A stretch of 64,000 nucleotides of DNA, from NCBI GenBank assembly GCA_964598565.1, contig CAZRCG010000001.1, forward strand, positions 1 through 64,000, written 5' to 3'. Made by a program: the position numbers and the translations under genes. The notes under the pieces were generated by a model. It had not been told where the DNA came from and searched no databases. It saw nothing but the letters and a program-made list of their open reading frames with translations. This DNA comes from CAZRCG01 sp964598565 (GTDB taxonomy: Bacteria; Bdellovibrionota; UBA2394). Below are positions 34,870-44,260 of the stretch, in pieces (within the stretch, counting starts at the first letter, position 1; each line of letters opens with the position of its first letter).

Positions 34870-37721
34870 GAGCGCTTCCCTATCTTTTTCTTAATCTTCT
34901 TTGTTACTTTAACTTCAATATGGCGCGCTGATTTGGCTACAGCCAGCCGCGCGACCGGCACGCGAAACGGAGAACAGCTCACCGAGTTTAACCCAAGTGT
35001 TGAGAAAAACTGAATGCTCTTTGGGTCCCCACCGTGCTCGCCGCAAATACCAATATCTAATTTCGAATTTGCGGATCGTCCCAAGGTAACCGCCATGGCC
35101 ATCAGCTTACCTACCCCGTCCTCATCGACCGACTCGAAAGGATCAGAAGTGAGAAGCCCCTTCTCAATATACGTCGGAAGAAATCGAGAGCTATCATCGC
35201 GTGAAAGACCTAAGGCCGTCTGAGTCAGATCATTGGTACCGAACGAAAAAAAATCGACCTGCTTCGCGATGGCGTCTGCGACCAAACAGGCCCGAGGCAG
35301 CTCGATCATGGTGCCCCATTGTACAGACTTCAACCAATCCTTCTTCGCGATTGAAGATTCAAAAACAGATTTGAGACCATGCAAGATGAAAGCCAGTTCA
35401 GAACCAAAGCCCACCAGTGGAATCATAATTTTCAATGTCAGGCGATTGGTGAACGCTCTCGCTAACGCTTCGACTTGCATGGCATAAATTTCAGGAAAGG
35501 TGACCGCAAGCCGACAACCGCGATGCCCCAACATTGGATTTGCCTCGTGTAGGGCCACCAAGCGATTCTGAAGGCGCTCGGGAGTCCAACCTAAATCGCG
35601 CGCCAAAGTCTGAAGTTCTTGCGTCTGATCCGCCTTGGGTAAAAACTCGTGCAAGGGCGGGTCGAGTAATCGAACACATACACTGAGAGATTCCATCACC
35701 TCAAATAATGCCTCAAAATCTCGCTGTTGATAGTCTGACAGGCTCTTTAATATGAGCGTTCGTTGTTTTGCATCTTCCGATAAAATCAATAGGCGAAACT
35801 GGTGAATACGGTCGCGATCGAAAAACATATGCTCCGTACGACACAGCCCAATACCTTTTGCCCCCAACTGACGAGCGGCCTCGGCCTGTTCAGGCGTATC
35901 CGCATTGGCCAAGACAGGCAGTGTCGCCTGTGCGTCGACCCAATTAAAAATGTCTCGAGCCGATTGCGACCACTTTACAGCTTGTGTCGGAAGTTCATCA
36001 GCATAAATATTTCCCGTAGAGCCATCGATGGTAATACAGTCGCCTTCACGAAAGATGCGGCCTCCGGCCGTCATCAGTCGATCGTTCTCATGAACGTCAA
36101 TTTCTGAACAGCCCACCACGCAAGTCTTACCCATGCCTCGAGCCACCACGGCTGCATGAGATGTCATTCCGCCAGTCGCTGTTAGAATACCTTCAGAAAC
36201 CGCCATGCCCATAATATCTTCGGGCGATGTCTCGCGCCGCACCAAAATAACCCGCTGACTTGCCCTTGAAAATTGCACGGCCACGTCGGGATGAAATGCA
36301 ATTCGTCCACTCACTGCCCCTGGACTCGCCGCTAATCCTTGAGCCAGCGGTTTTGCGTCGGTGGGTTTTAAGGAGGGATGTAGAAGATTTTTCACTTGAT
36401 CGACCGAAAGCTTCTCGACGATTTCTTCTTTTGTAAGCAAGCCTTCTTTGTGAAGTTGCTTCCAATGTTCTAAGGCGGCGGCCGCAGACCGTTTGGCAGT
36501 GCGGGTCTGAAGAATAAAAAGCTTGCCCGAGTCGATGGTAAACTCGACGTCTTGAACTTCACGAAGTTCACGCTCGAGGTGACTTAAAATCTGAATCAGC
36601 TCTCGGTGCGCCTTAGGAAGAACTCGAGACAATTCTTCGATAGGTTTCGGAGTGCGAATACCGGCCACCACATCTTCTCCCTGCGCGTTAACCAAAAATT
36701 CACCATAGGTTTTCTTAATACCAGTCGATGGATCTCGTGAGAATACGACACCTGTGGCCGACTGATCATTGCGGTTACCAAAAACCATAGCTTGCACCGT
36801 GACGGAGGTACCCCATTCTTCGGGAATAGAGTGAATTTTGCGATAATGCATGGCACGTTCCGTATTCCACGAACGAAAAACAGATTCCACGGCAAGCTCT
36901 AGCTGCATCCACGGATCTTGCGGAAATGTTTTACCCGCTGCGGCTACGCGACTCTCGAAAAGATCAACCACCTTTACCAGCACATCTTCTGACATGGCGT
37001 TGTCGTTCTCAATTCCATGGGCGCCTTTTATCTCTCGCAGCGCATCTTCAAAGAGATCATGCGGCAAATTGAGAACCACCGTCGAAAACATCTGAATCAA
37101 ACGCCGGTAGGAATCCCACCAGAAGCGGGCCTCTTGAGGGTTTGTTTTAAGAGCTTCTTTTACTTTCGCTTCGACAATGGCTCGGTTGAGTCCCAAGTTA
37201 AGAACGGTATCCATCATACCCGGCATCGATACTCGCGCGCCCGAACGTACCGACACCAAAAGTGGATTAGTCTGCGCACCAAAATCTTGTGACAACGCTC
37301 GCCCCATCGCTTCAATGCCAGCGTGAAGTGACGACGTAAATGAGGATCCTAGACGATGCTGCTGTAAGTAGACTCCGCAGAGCTGGGTCGACAGATTCAG
37401 TGCCGGCGGCACCGGAATATTAAGAGCGTCCATACGCAAAAGCCCATAGGCCTTGCCTCCTAAAAAAGATTTCAGTTCATTTTCGGATCCTTTGGTTTCT
37501 CTCCATCGCTCCTTGGCTGTGGGAAGGCCTGCTGCTTTAAATCCAATGGTCGTAAAAAAAGCGGCACTCTGTCGTTGTGCGACCGAAACAACTCGTGATT
37601 TTGAGGCCACGCTTATTCCGCTTTGCACCCCTCGTTTTCTACTCAAGGCTCGACGTGCTGTCTTTTTTACAGTTTTTCTTTGAGTTTTCTTAGCGGCTTT
37701 TCGGATGGACGTGGACTTCAT
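34866..37721 (-). CDS. ppdK: Pyruvate, phosphate dikinase with basic N- and C-terminal tails
   Basis: Interconverts pyruvate, ATP and phosphate with phosphoenolpyruvate, AMP and pyrophosphate. The N-terminal nucleotide-binding half (SVRSGARVSMPGMMDT), the phosphohistidine block GGMTSHAAVVARGMGK and the C-terminal TIM barrel with CGEHGGDP are complete. At 951 residues it is about 60-70 longer than usual. The first 45 residues are K/R/S-rich (KKTQRKTVKKTARRALSRK) and the last 15 are K-rich (KVTKKIKKKIGKRS). It overlaps the glyS stop by 4 bases. The tails could bind nucleic acid or membranes. Confidence 0.93.
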   Translation of the reverse strand: MKSTSIRKAAKKTQRKTVKKTARRALSRKRGVQSGISVASKSRVVSVAQRQSAAFFTTIGFKAAGLPTAKERWRETKGSENELKSFLGGKAYGLLRMDALNIPVPPALNLSTQLCGVYLQQHRLGSSFTSSLHAGIEAMGRALSQDFGAQTNPLLVSVRSGARVSMPGMMDTVLNLGLNRAIVEAKVKEALKTNPQEARFWWDSYRRLIQMFSTVVLNLPHDLFEDALREIKGAHGIENDNAMSEDVLVKVVDLFESRVAAAGKTFPQDPWMQLELAVESVFRSWNTERAMHYRKIHSIPEEWGTSVTVQAMVFGNRNDQSATGVVFSRDPSTGIKKTYGEFLVNAQGEDVVAGIRTPKPIEELSRVLPKAHRELIQILSHLERELREVQDVEFTIDSGKLFILQTRTAKRSAAAALEHWKQLHKEGLLTKEEIVEKLSVDQVKNLLHPSLKPTDAKPLAQGLAASPGAVSGRIAFHPDVAVQFSRASQRVILVRRETSPEDIMGMAVSEGILTATGGMTSHAAVVARGMGKTCVVGCSEIDVHENDRLMTAGGRIFREGDCITIDGSTGNIYADELPTQAVKWSQSARDIFNWVDAQATLPVLANADTPEQAEAARQLGAKGIGLCRTEHMFFDRDRIHQFRLLILSEDAKQRTLILKSLSDYQQRDFEALFEVMESLSVCVRLLDPPLHEFLPKADQTQELQTLARDLGWTPERLQNRLVALHEANPMLGHRGCRLAVTFPEIYAMQVEALARAFTNRLTLKIMIPLVGFGSELAFILHGLKSVFESSIAKKDWLKSVQWGTMIELPRACLVADAIAKQVDFFSFGTNDLTQTALGLSRDDSSRFLPTYIEKGLLTSDPFESVDEDGVGKLMAMAVTLGRSANSKLDIGICGEHGGDPKSIQFFSTLGLNSVSCSPFRVPVARLAVAKSARHIEVKVTKKIKKKIGKRS

Positions 37722-39058
37722 AGGTTCAGTCCTTTCTTTAAGAAATACTCTTGCAGCTGGCCCTCATCGACACGGTCTTGTTTCATCGAGTCGCGATCTC
37801 GTACCGTTACGGATCCCACTTCTTGATCGACTGTCACAGCAAAAGGAACCCCAATCTCGTCGGCCCTACGATAGCGACGCCCAATACTGCCTGAGCCGTC
37901 TAGCTCAACGCGCCAATGGCGTTTCAAGCCGTCGACAATTTTCTGGGCACGCTCAGGCTGACCTTCTTTTTTCGTTAGAGGGAAAACAGCGACTTTGGTG
38001 GGCGCCACGCGAGGAGAGAATCGCATCACTACCCTGGGCCCCTCCTCATCCCCCTGAACAGTCTCTTCGTGATAGGCGTCGACCAAAAGAGTTAATACCG
38101 TTCGATCACAGCCGACGGATGTCTCAACAATCCAAGGAACATAACTCTGTTTCGTTTCCTCGTCGTGCACGCCCAGTTTTTTGCCCGAAAACTGCTGATG
38201 TTGACCTAAATCAAAATCAGATCGATTGTGAATGCCTTCAATCTCTTGCCAACCGAACGGAAATTCATACTGAATATCGAAGGCGGCCTTAGCATAATGC
38301 GCCAATTCGTTAGGACCATGCTCATGAAAACGTAGTCGTTCCTTTTTTAAGCCATTCATTAAATGCCATTCTAAACGCAAAGCTTTCCATCGCTCAAAGG
38401 CTTCCATATCGGTGCCCGGCTTTACAAAATACTGCATCTCCATTTGTTCAAACTCACGCGTTCGAAAAATAAAGTTGCCCGGGGTGATTTCGTTTCGAAA
38501 GGCCTTACCAATCTGAGCAATGCCGAAGGGAATTTTCTGACGAGCCGACGTCATCACGTTTAAGAAATTCACATAAATTCCCTGAGCGGTTTCAGGGCGC
38601 ATATAGACGGTGGCCGATTGATCTTCTACCGGACCCATAAAGGTCTTGAACATGAGGTTAAATGATCTAGGCTCCGTCAACTCGCCTCCACACTGCAGCG
38701 CAGATTTAGACGGCTTTTGAGGACAAGAAGACGCCTCCAGCTGATCAGCTCGAAACCGCGCTTTACAAGTCTTACAGTCGACGAGTGGATCTGTGAAATT
38801 GGCAACATGCCCTGAGGCTTCCCAAATACGGGGATGCATTAAAATAGATGAATCGAGAGGCTCTATATTGTCGTGCTCGCGTACCATGGCGTCCATCCAC
38901 AAGCGTTTCACATTATTCTTGAGCTCGGTGCCGAGGGGTCCGTAGTCGTAACATGAGTTTAGCCCCCCATAAATTTCAGAGGACGGAAAAACAAAACCCC
39001 GACGTTTCGCAAGGGATACAATTTTACCCATAATTTCATGGGATTTGATGATCGACAT
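37718..39058 (-). CDS. glyS: Glycyl-tRNA synthetase, dimeric class II
   Basis: Charges tRNA-Gly. Single-chain class IIa type rather than the alpha2beta2 form. Visible are the N-terminal RRGFVFPSSEIYGGLN and CYDYGPLGTELKNNVK, motif 2 (RNEITPGNFIFRTREFEQ), and a C-terminal anticodon-binding domain (VAPTKVAVFPLTKKEG). The ATG at 39058 starts at MSIIKSHEIM; a TTG at 39073 is also in frame. It heads the glyS-ppdK-lipoprotein overlap chain. The gene symbol glyS is also used for the beta subunit of the other form; here it denotes the single-chain enzyme. Confidence 0.95.
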   Translation of the reverse strand: MSIIKSHEIMGKIVSLAKRRGFVFPSSEIYGGLNSCYDYGPLGTELKNNVKRLWMDAMVREHDNIEPLDSSILMHPRIWEASGHVANFTDPLVDCKTCKARFRADQLEASSCPQKPSKSALQCGGELTEPRSFNLMFKTFMGPVEDQSATVYMRPETAQGIYVNFLNVMTSARQKIPFGIAQIGKAFRNEITPGNFIFRTREFEQMEMQYFVKPGTDMEAFERWKALRLEWHLMNGLKKERLRFHEHGPNELAHYAKAAFDIQYEFPFGWQEIEGIHNRSDFDLGQHQQFSGKKLGVHDEETKQSYVPWIVETSVGCDRTVLTLLVDAYHEETVQGDEEGPRVVMRFSPRVAPTKVAVFPLTKKEGQPERAQKIVDGLKRHWRVELDGSGSIGRRYRRADEIGVPFAVTVDQEVGSVTVRDRDSMKQDRVDEGQLQEYFLKKGLNL

Positions 39059-39173
39059 AGGTCTTTTTCGCAAATGCGGGCCAGAGTGACCAGGGATTTT
39101 TCGCTCGTATATTCGCTCCTCTTAGCGAATGAGAGCGGCTAGAAGGCCGGGGCGCACAAGCCTCTCAGCGAGA

Positions 39174-39842
39174 CTAAGAAAGAGATCGACTCTTAAACGC
39201 TCGGCCCATTTGAGATTCAATGAATGGAACAACAATTTGCGATAGCTTATCAGCCATTTCGATGGGCAGTAGCCTTTCGTAGTCCCCACGTAAAAATTGA
39301 ATAATGTCGGTGGATATTGCCAACCCTGGCGCGCAACCGATGTGCACGATGCCGTGGTGCTGAAACGAAAATCGAAGCTCTGAGACATCGGTTAAGGGCC
39401 GCGAGCAGACGGCACATCGATCGAGAATGGGCTGAATCCCATGTTTTTGCCATTCTTCGATAAAAAACCGAAAGAAACGATCTTGCGCCTGTGCACTATC
39501 TCCTAAAAGCCGCCAAAAGCCCTCGAGTTTTGAAAACTCAAAATCCTCATTGTCGTGCATCAGAATCCATTCAGAAACCTGGGCCCAAAGTGTGAGTCCC
39601 TCGAGAGATAGGCCTCCACGGTGAAAATCCACCAAATCGCATCGGTGAATACGTGCCAACTTGTCTGTTTGTAGGCCCTCAACTTCATAGAGCCCTTCAT
39701 AGGTAAATCGGTGTGCGAAACGCTGTTTCGACCTCTTCGCACCCGCCGCAAAGCCAGACAAACGCTGGCCGGGCGCCACTATAAAATGAACGATAAGATC
39801 AGATTCACCGTAGGGAATTCTCTTGAGAACTAGGGCTCGCAA
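39174..39842 (-). CDS. recO: DNA repair protein RecO
   Basis: Recombination mediator that works with RecR and RecF to load RecA on gapped DNA. The N-terminal OB fold begins ALVLKRIPYGESDLIVHF and continues with FAAGAKRSKQRFAHRF. A C-terminal helical part carries a CxxC pair (CAVCSRPL) and a later GCAPG. The length of 222 residues is normal. It lies upstream of glyS on the same strand, 115 bases away. Confidence 0.9.
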   Translation of the reverse strand: MRALVLKRIPYGESDLIVHFIVAPGQRLSGFAAGAKRSKQRFAHRFTYEGLYEVEGLQTDKLARIHRCDLVDFHRGGLSLEGLTLWAQVSEWILMHDNEDFEFSKLEGFWRLLGDSAQAQDRFFRFFIEEWQKHGIQPILDRCAVCSRPLTDVSELRFSFQHHGIVHIGCAPGLAISTDIIQFLRGDYERLLPIEMADKLSQIVVPFIESQMGRAFKSRSLS

Positions 39843-39861
39843 CGGCGCTGTCGTTTAAGCC

Positions 39862-40041
39862 TCAAGATCCAAACGTCTTAAGCTTGGGAACCGTCACGGC
39901 CTTCACGGTGGCAGGAGCCTCTTTGAAAGCTGTAAAGTAGTTAATAGAGCCGGCTTGGCGCTCTTCACGTTTTCGGCGTTTGCCGCTCAAAGTTTTCTTT
40001 TTTTTGCGTACTAATCTTGTGACGCCTGTCGGTGATGGCAT
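39862..40041 (-). CDS. Small basic hypothetical protein, doubtful
   Basis: A 59-residue reading frame just upstream of recO. Residues 10-30 are strongly basic (RLVRKKKKTLSGKRRKREE), then a neutral tail ends KLKTFGS. The ATG at 40041 has no good ribosome site; a longer frame starts at a TTG at 40122. Small K/R-rich proteins of this sort do occur next to housekeeping genes, but no family is recognised. It could be spurious. Confidence 0.35.
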   Translation of the reverse strand: MPSPTGVTRLVRKKKKTLSGKRRKREERQAGSINYFTAFKEAPATVKAVTVPKLKTFGS

Positions 40042-40279
40042 GACGTTGAATGTTAAAGAAAGCGGCCTTTCCGTCAAGGCCAATTCGCCAGAAATTGGAG
40101 CCCGCCCTAGAAAGGCGCGCAAGCTTCGCTGATGCGCGCCGGTGACTCATCATTTAAGGGGCATTGCCTTGTCTCGCACGAAATGGCCCCAATATAGGGC
40201 AGTGCTAAGCCCGACAAAAAGCCTCGCAGGTAATAACCGCCCGAGGGCTACTGCAGGTCGTGATAGCCACCTCCAGTTG

Positions 40280-41086
40280 TTATCGCAGGTGATAGCCCCC
40301 AGAGTCCCTCATGCCTTCAAAATGGTTGTGGGCTTCTGCGACCGACGGATTCGACGCCGCCTCAGATACCGAAAGCTGGGGAGTGCCGGCGGATGAACCT
40401 GGAGAAAACTCCGCGATTGAGCCGTCTTCAAAATTAACGGCGACGCTCTTAACTGGCATTCCTGGCATTTCAGAAAGTTTTTGAATAATCTTGTTCATCG
40501 GTTTTCTCACTCCTAACAGCCGCTCTAGAACAGGCTGGGTTTGTGCGGCTTGGGCTTGGCGGCTCTGACCTTTGAGATCTGCCTTGGCTCGGATGGTCTC
40601 GTCCCTAAAAACCTGGGCTACCAGGCGGGTTAATGAGGCGGGGGGCATATCTTTTATATAGGCAGTGACACGCTTTTCGATGGAGTCAACGTACGCAGGC
40701 TGATCTTTAATGAGAGGGTCTTGTCGAATACTCTCTATGCCTTGTCGCTTCATAAGGTTAAACAAAAACATAGTAGCCCCCGATGTTAGAACCTTCGAAA
40801 GGCTTTTTCCTTCTTCTTGCCGCTCCATAAAAAGGTGAGCTGATCGAAGGTCCTTGGGGCTCATAGTCAGTGCCCCGCGCTTTAAAACATCACGAGTCAC
40901 AAGAAAATCAGCACCTCTTTCAGATAAATTCTCATGTTTGCTTCCCAGACCATCCCGCTTGGCCGCTGCACTGGCTGCACGTTCTTCGTTAGAAATGTCC
41001 GCCCAGCGCAATCTTTCCGGATTGGGAAAGATATTATCAAAAACACCCACAACCATAGGGACAGAAAGTACAATAGCAAGAATCAC
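40280..41086 (-). CDS. Hypothetical protein with N-terminal membrane anchor
   Basis: A 268-residue protein with a short hydrophobic N terminus (ILAIVLSVPMVVGVF) that could be a signal anchor. The rest is polar and helical, with long K/E/R stretches around residues 30-200, no cysteines and no known motif. The GTG start is supported by an AGGAGG site 4 bases upstream. The preceding 210 bases towards 41296 hold no gene. Function unknown. Confidence 0.65.
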   Translation of the reverse strand: MILAIVLSVPMVVGVFDNIFPNPERLRWADISNEERAASAAAKRDGLGSKHENLSERGADFLVTRDVLKRGALTMSPKDLRSAHLFMERQEEGKSLSKVLTSGATMFLFNLMKRQGIESIRQDPLIKDQPAYVDSIEKRVTAYIKDMPPASLTRLVAQVFRDETIRAKADLKGQSRQAQAAQTQPVLERLLGVRKPMNKIIQKLSEMPGMPVKSVAVNFEDGSIAEFSPGSSAGTPQLSVSEAASNPSVAEAHNHFEGMRDSGGYHLR

Positions 41087-41296
41087 AGAGCCTCCTTTTA
41101 TGCGTTCAACTTAACGTTTCAGCTTTCGCACCCAATGCGATGCTGTCGTGTTAGATCCAAAATGCTAATAGATGCAAACGGCATGCCAATACGTGAGGGC
41201 GCAGTGACTTTGTTGGCGCAAAAACGGACCTTCGCCAAATCACAACAAAAATGGAGAGCTATCTCAGAGCCTGAATGAGTCTGGGTGTTCCGCACC

Positions 41297-42286
41297 CTAC
41301 GAGCCGATAGACTCCCATCGATCGCGGAATCGTTTCATGAGCTCGGCCACGGGCTCAGTCGACTGAATCGTCGCGACACTCTTGCCCGCCTGCCAATAAT
41401 CTTTCGTCGACAGCCCACGCTTTACACTGCGCTTCATTTTGATGAGAGAGCCGACATTAAACACGAGACGTGCCCACTCTTTCGTAAAGCGATAGCGAAG
41501 AAAGAATTTGGCCAACCTACCGGCTTTGGTTCCGACGGCATCGACGTACGGCGTTCGAATCACCGACAGCGGGATACCCGTCACCCGCTCTGTCAGCACG
41601 ATATCGCTTTCGGCAGCCTCTATAATGGCCCGTTTATAATCGTCGTGAGCGGAACATTCTTTAGTCGCAATAAATCGCGTACCCATTTGTACGCCGGAGT
41701 ATCCAAGGTTCAGGGCCTTCGCAAAGTCGATCTCATTGCCAATACCCCCCGCACAAATCAAAGGGCACTTAAAAATCGCCAAATCCGCTACCAGCGTCTC
41801 TGCCGATCGAGTGCCGGCATGCCCCCCCGCTCGATTGTTGACGCATACAAGACCATCGACACCAGCATCCATCGCCTTTTGAGCCCACTTAAGTTCGGTG
41901 ACATCATGAAAGACAGTGGCTCCGTGAGCCTTCACCAATTTCACAACCTCTCGTGGATTTCCTAGGGCGGTCACAAAAAAGCGGCACCCCTCTTCAAGAG
42001 CAATCTCGATCCACTGAAGCATCCGGCGCTCATAGGTTCGAGATGTCTTCTCTAGAAGAGCATTCATGCCAAAAGGTTTGGATGTAAGCGATTTGATTGC
42101 CCTTAATCCCAATCGAAAATCGTGCCCCCATACATATGTCAACGACAATGGCTGAACGATACCCATGCCACCCGCCTCTGAAACGGCGGCTACTAACTCG
42201 GGATTACTACACGGGTACATGGCTCCGCAAAGTACGGGTACCTCAATATGAGCTAGTTTAGTGAAACTATTTTCTTTCATGGTCAC
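41297..42286 (-). CDS. Nitronate monooxygenase / 2-nitropropane dioxygenase family
   Basis: FMN-dependent TIM-barrel enzyme of 329 residues. N-terminal PVLCGAMYPCSNPELVAAVSEAGG, the glycine-rich NNRAGGHAG flavin-binding stretch and LICAGGIGNEIDFAKAL and GVQMGTRF segments are typical. Members oxidise alkyl nitronates; some are enoyl-reductase-like (FabK), so substrate is uncertain. It follows the DUF4442 gene by 44 bases on the same strand. The first ATG (42286) has a second ATG two codons later. Confidence 0.85.
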   Translation of the reverse strand: MTMKENSFTKLAHIEVPVLCGAMYPCSNPELVAAVSEAGGMGIVQPLSLTYVWGHDFRLGLRAIKSLTSKPFGMNALLEKTSRTYERRMLQWIEIALEEGCRFFVTALGNPREVVKLVKAHGATVFHDVTELKWAQKAMDAGVDGLVCVNNRAGGHAGTRSAETLVADLAIFKCPLICAGGIGNEIDFAKALNLGYSGVQMGTRFIATKECSAHDDYKRAIIEAAESDIVLTERVTGIPLSVIRTPYVDAVGTKAGRLAKFFLRYRFTKEWARLVFNVGSLIKMKRSVKRGLSTKDYWQAGKSVATIQSTEPVAELMKRFRDRWESIGS

Positions 42287-42330
42287 TTTGTCTTTCGTTC
42301 TGCCGTTCTCTCGTTCAACCCTCAGCTCCG

Positions 42331-42834
42331 TTAGGGGGTAGTGGTATGACCACTAGAAGGCGTACGACTTACCAACCAGTAGGCCTTCACTTTGGCGACC
42401 GGCTCGTTATTAGTATTAAGAATAGAGCTCTCAATCTCATAAGTTTTTTTCTCGTCCTGTCCGCTCGATGGAAAAGAAAAGAACCCTCTGGCTCTTAAAG
42501 TTCCGCGAGCCTTCTTTAGATAATCAATTTCGAGACGCGTCGGAATGGCGCGAAAGCCTTCGGGCAAACTTATTAGCAGTGAAAGGCCCGTTGCCATTTC
42601 ACCCAAGTTAATCAACGCAATCGCATGAACAGAATTGAGATGATTTCGAACTCGTCGGCAATCTTTCATTTCTACGATGACGTCACCGGGATTCAATTGA
42701 ATGATCTTAGGCTTCACAGTGCCTGAATAAGGCACCAAGATTCGCAGCAAGAAACTAAAAATATCTTTTCCGAAAGGAAATAAAGAAAGTCCTTGCCACC
42801 ACGTTAAGATGAGGGGGCCATTAAGAGTCGCCAT
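42331..42834 (-). CDS. DUF4442 hot-dog-fold protein
   Basis: A 167-residue protein of the DUF4442 thioesterase-like hot-dog family. The pattern VPYSGTVKPKIIQLNPGDVIV, RRVRNHLNSVHAIALINLGE and the glycine-led helix ATGLSLLISLPEGFRAI are recognisable. A role in acyl-CoA or lipid metabolism is usually assumed; no reaction is proven for most members. It overlaps the end of the MATE gene by 14 bases. Confidence 0.75.
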   Translation of the reverse strand: MATLNGPLILTWWQGLSLFPFGKDIFSFLLRILVPYSGTVKPKIIQLNPGDVIVEMKDCRRVRNHLNSVHAIALINLGEMATGLSLLISLPEGFRAIPTRLEIDYLKKARGTLRARGFFSFPSSGQDEKKTYEIESSILNTNNEPVAKVKAYWLVSRTPSSGHTTTP

Positions 42835-44239
42835 GATCTATCTTCCCCGTCACTTGCCCGAAATGCGAGGAAAGAAATGAATCTGGTGGAGCAAAGCGCC
42901 TCGTGGATGCATCAAAACGCGACGTCAACATAATAGCCGCCAAGATCAGGCCAACCGTAAGACCCATCCAGACGCCGTGACCTTCGAGTGACGTCTTAAA
43001 GCCCAGCAAATAAACCAGCGGCAGCGTAATGACCCAGTACACAACAAAGGTAATGAGCGTAGGAATTTTTACATCCCCCATCCCTCGCAGGGCGCCGATA
43101 GCCACCCCCTGAATACCATCAAAAATCTGAAAAATGGCACCCATCACTAAAAACGAGGTGGCCAGATGCATCACTCCCGTATCGTCGACATAAATTCTGG
43201 GCAAAAGATCCTTAAATGCATAGATCGCAATTCCAAAAAGCCCCATCCATAAACCTCCTAACACGATGCCTCCGAAACCCAAACGACGCGCCGCTCGAAT
43301 ATCGCCACGACCAAGCGCGTGACCGACACGAATACTGACGGCAAACGAAATTCCCATCGTAACCATAAAAGTCATCGACACCACTGACAGTGCTACCTGA
43401 TGAGCTGCTAACACTTGCGTACCCAACCAGCCCATCATCACGGCTGCCGCCACAAAGGCCCCCACTTCGAATAAAGTCTGAAAGCCACTCGATAAGCCAA
43501 TACGCAGCATCTCTCGAATGAGCGAAACATTCAGTACTTTTCTCCAAACCAAAGGCAAATACCCCGTAAAGGTGGGATGCCTGTAAACGTAGATCCATAG
43601 CCCTAAAAACATCAAAATTCTTGTCGTAAATGTTGCCCACCCTGCGCCCACTAAACCAGCAGGCGAAAAGCCCCAGTTACCAAAAATCCATAACCAATTC
43701 AAAAATGCGTTTAAGGCGACGGCCGCCATCACGATCATTACAACAATGACCGGCCTACCCAAAGCTTCGCTTGTCTGACGAAAGACATGAAATAAGAGCG
43801 CAGGCACCAGCGAATACGCCATAATGACTAAATACGGTGCCGCCAAATCAAGCACATCGATCGGCTGGTCGAAAAGCTCCAGAAAAAACGATAGAATCAC
43901 AATCGAACCCGCCAATATTACTCCCAGGGCAAGTCCTAGAAAAACTCCGTGGCGAAATACCTCTCGGACGCCTTCGACGTTTTGAGATCCATCAAAGCGA
44001 GCCATCAACGGAGACACACAGCCAAGCACTCCAAAACCAAAAACTAGAAAGAATGAAAAAATGGCTCCCCCAAAGGCCGAGGCTCCCAAAGGAGCTATCC
44101 CCACATGCCCTATCATAATGCTGTCAACCACATTCAGAAGCAGCTGTCCCACCTGACTAATCATAATGGGCACGGCCAACTTCAACGTTTGTCGCGTCTC
44201 CAAAAAATGAATGCGAAATCGAAAGCCGACTTTAGACAT
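42821..44239 (-). CDS. MATE-family multidrug/cation efflux transporter
   Basis: A 472-residue membrane protein with about 12 helices in two bundles. The start (TLKLAVPIMISQVGQLLLNV), DSIMIGHVGIAPLGASAFGG and the second-half repeat FQTLFEVGAFVAAAVMMGWLG are characteristic of NorM-like MATE pumps, which use Na+ or H+ gradients. It is transcribed away from the EamA gene, with about 20 bases between start codons, so their promoters overlap. The three minus-strand genes MATE, DUF4442 and monooxygenase look like one operon. Confidence 0.9.
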   Translation of the reverse strand: MSKVGFRFRIHFLETRQTLKLAVPIMISQVGQLLLNVVDSIMIGHVGIAPLGASAFGGAIFSFFLVFGFGVLGCVSPLMARFDGSQNVEGVREVFRHGVFLGLALGVILAGSIVILSFFLELFDQPIDVLDLAAPYLVIMAYSLVPALLFHVFRQTSEALGRPVIVVMIVMAAVALNAFLNWLWIFGNWGFSPAGLVGAGWATFTTRILMFLGLWIYVYRHPTFTGYLPLVWRKVLNVSLIREMLRIGLSSGFQTLFEVGAFVAAAVMMGWLGTQVLAAHQVALSVVSMTFMVTMGISFAVSIRVGHALGRGDIRAARRLGFGGIVLGGLWMGLFGIAIYAFKDLLPRIYVDDTGVMHLATSFLVMGAIFQIFDGIQGVAIGALRGMGDVKIPTLITFVVYWVITLPLVYLLGFKTSLEGHGVWMGLTVGLILAAIMLTSRFDASTRRFAPPDSFLSSHFGQVTGKIDHGDS

Positions 44240-44260
44240 GAACTACGATAGTATAGTGAC

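Noticed and set aside
41162..41278. 38-codon plus-strand frame MLIDANGMPIREG...
   Set aside because: No ribosome-binding site, no known family, in the gap between two minus-strand genes; not enough to call.
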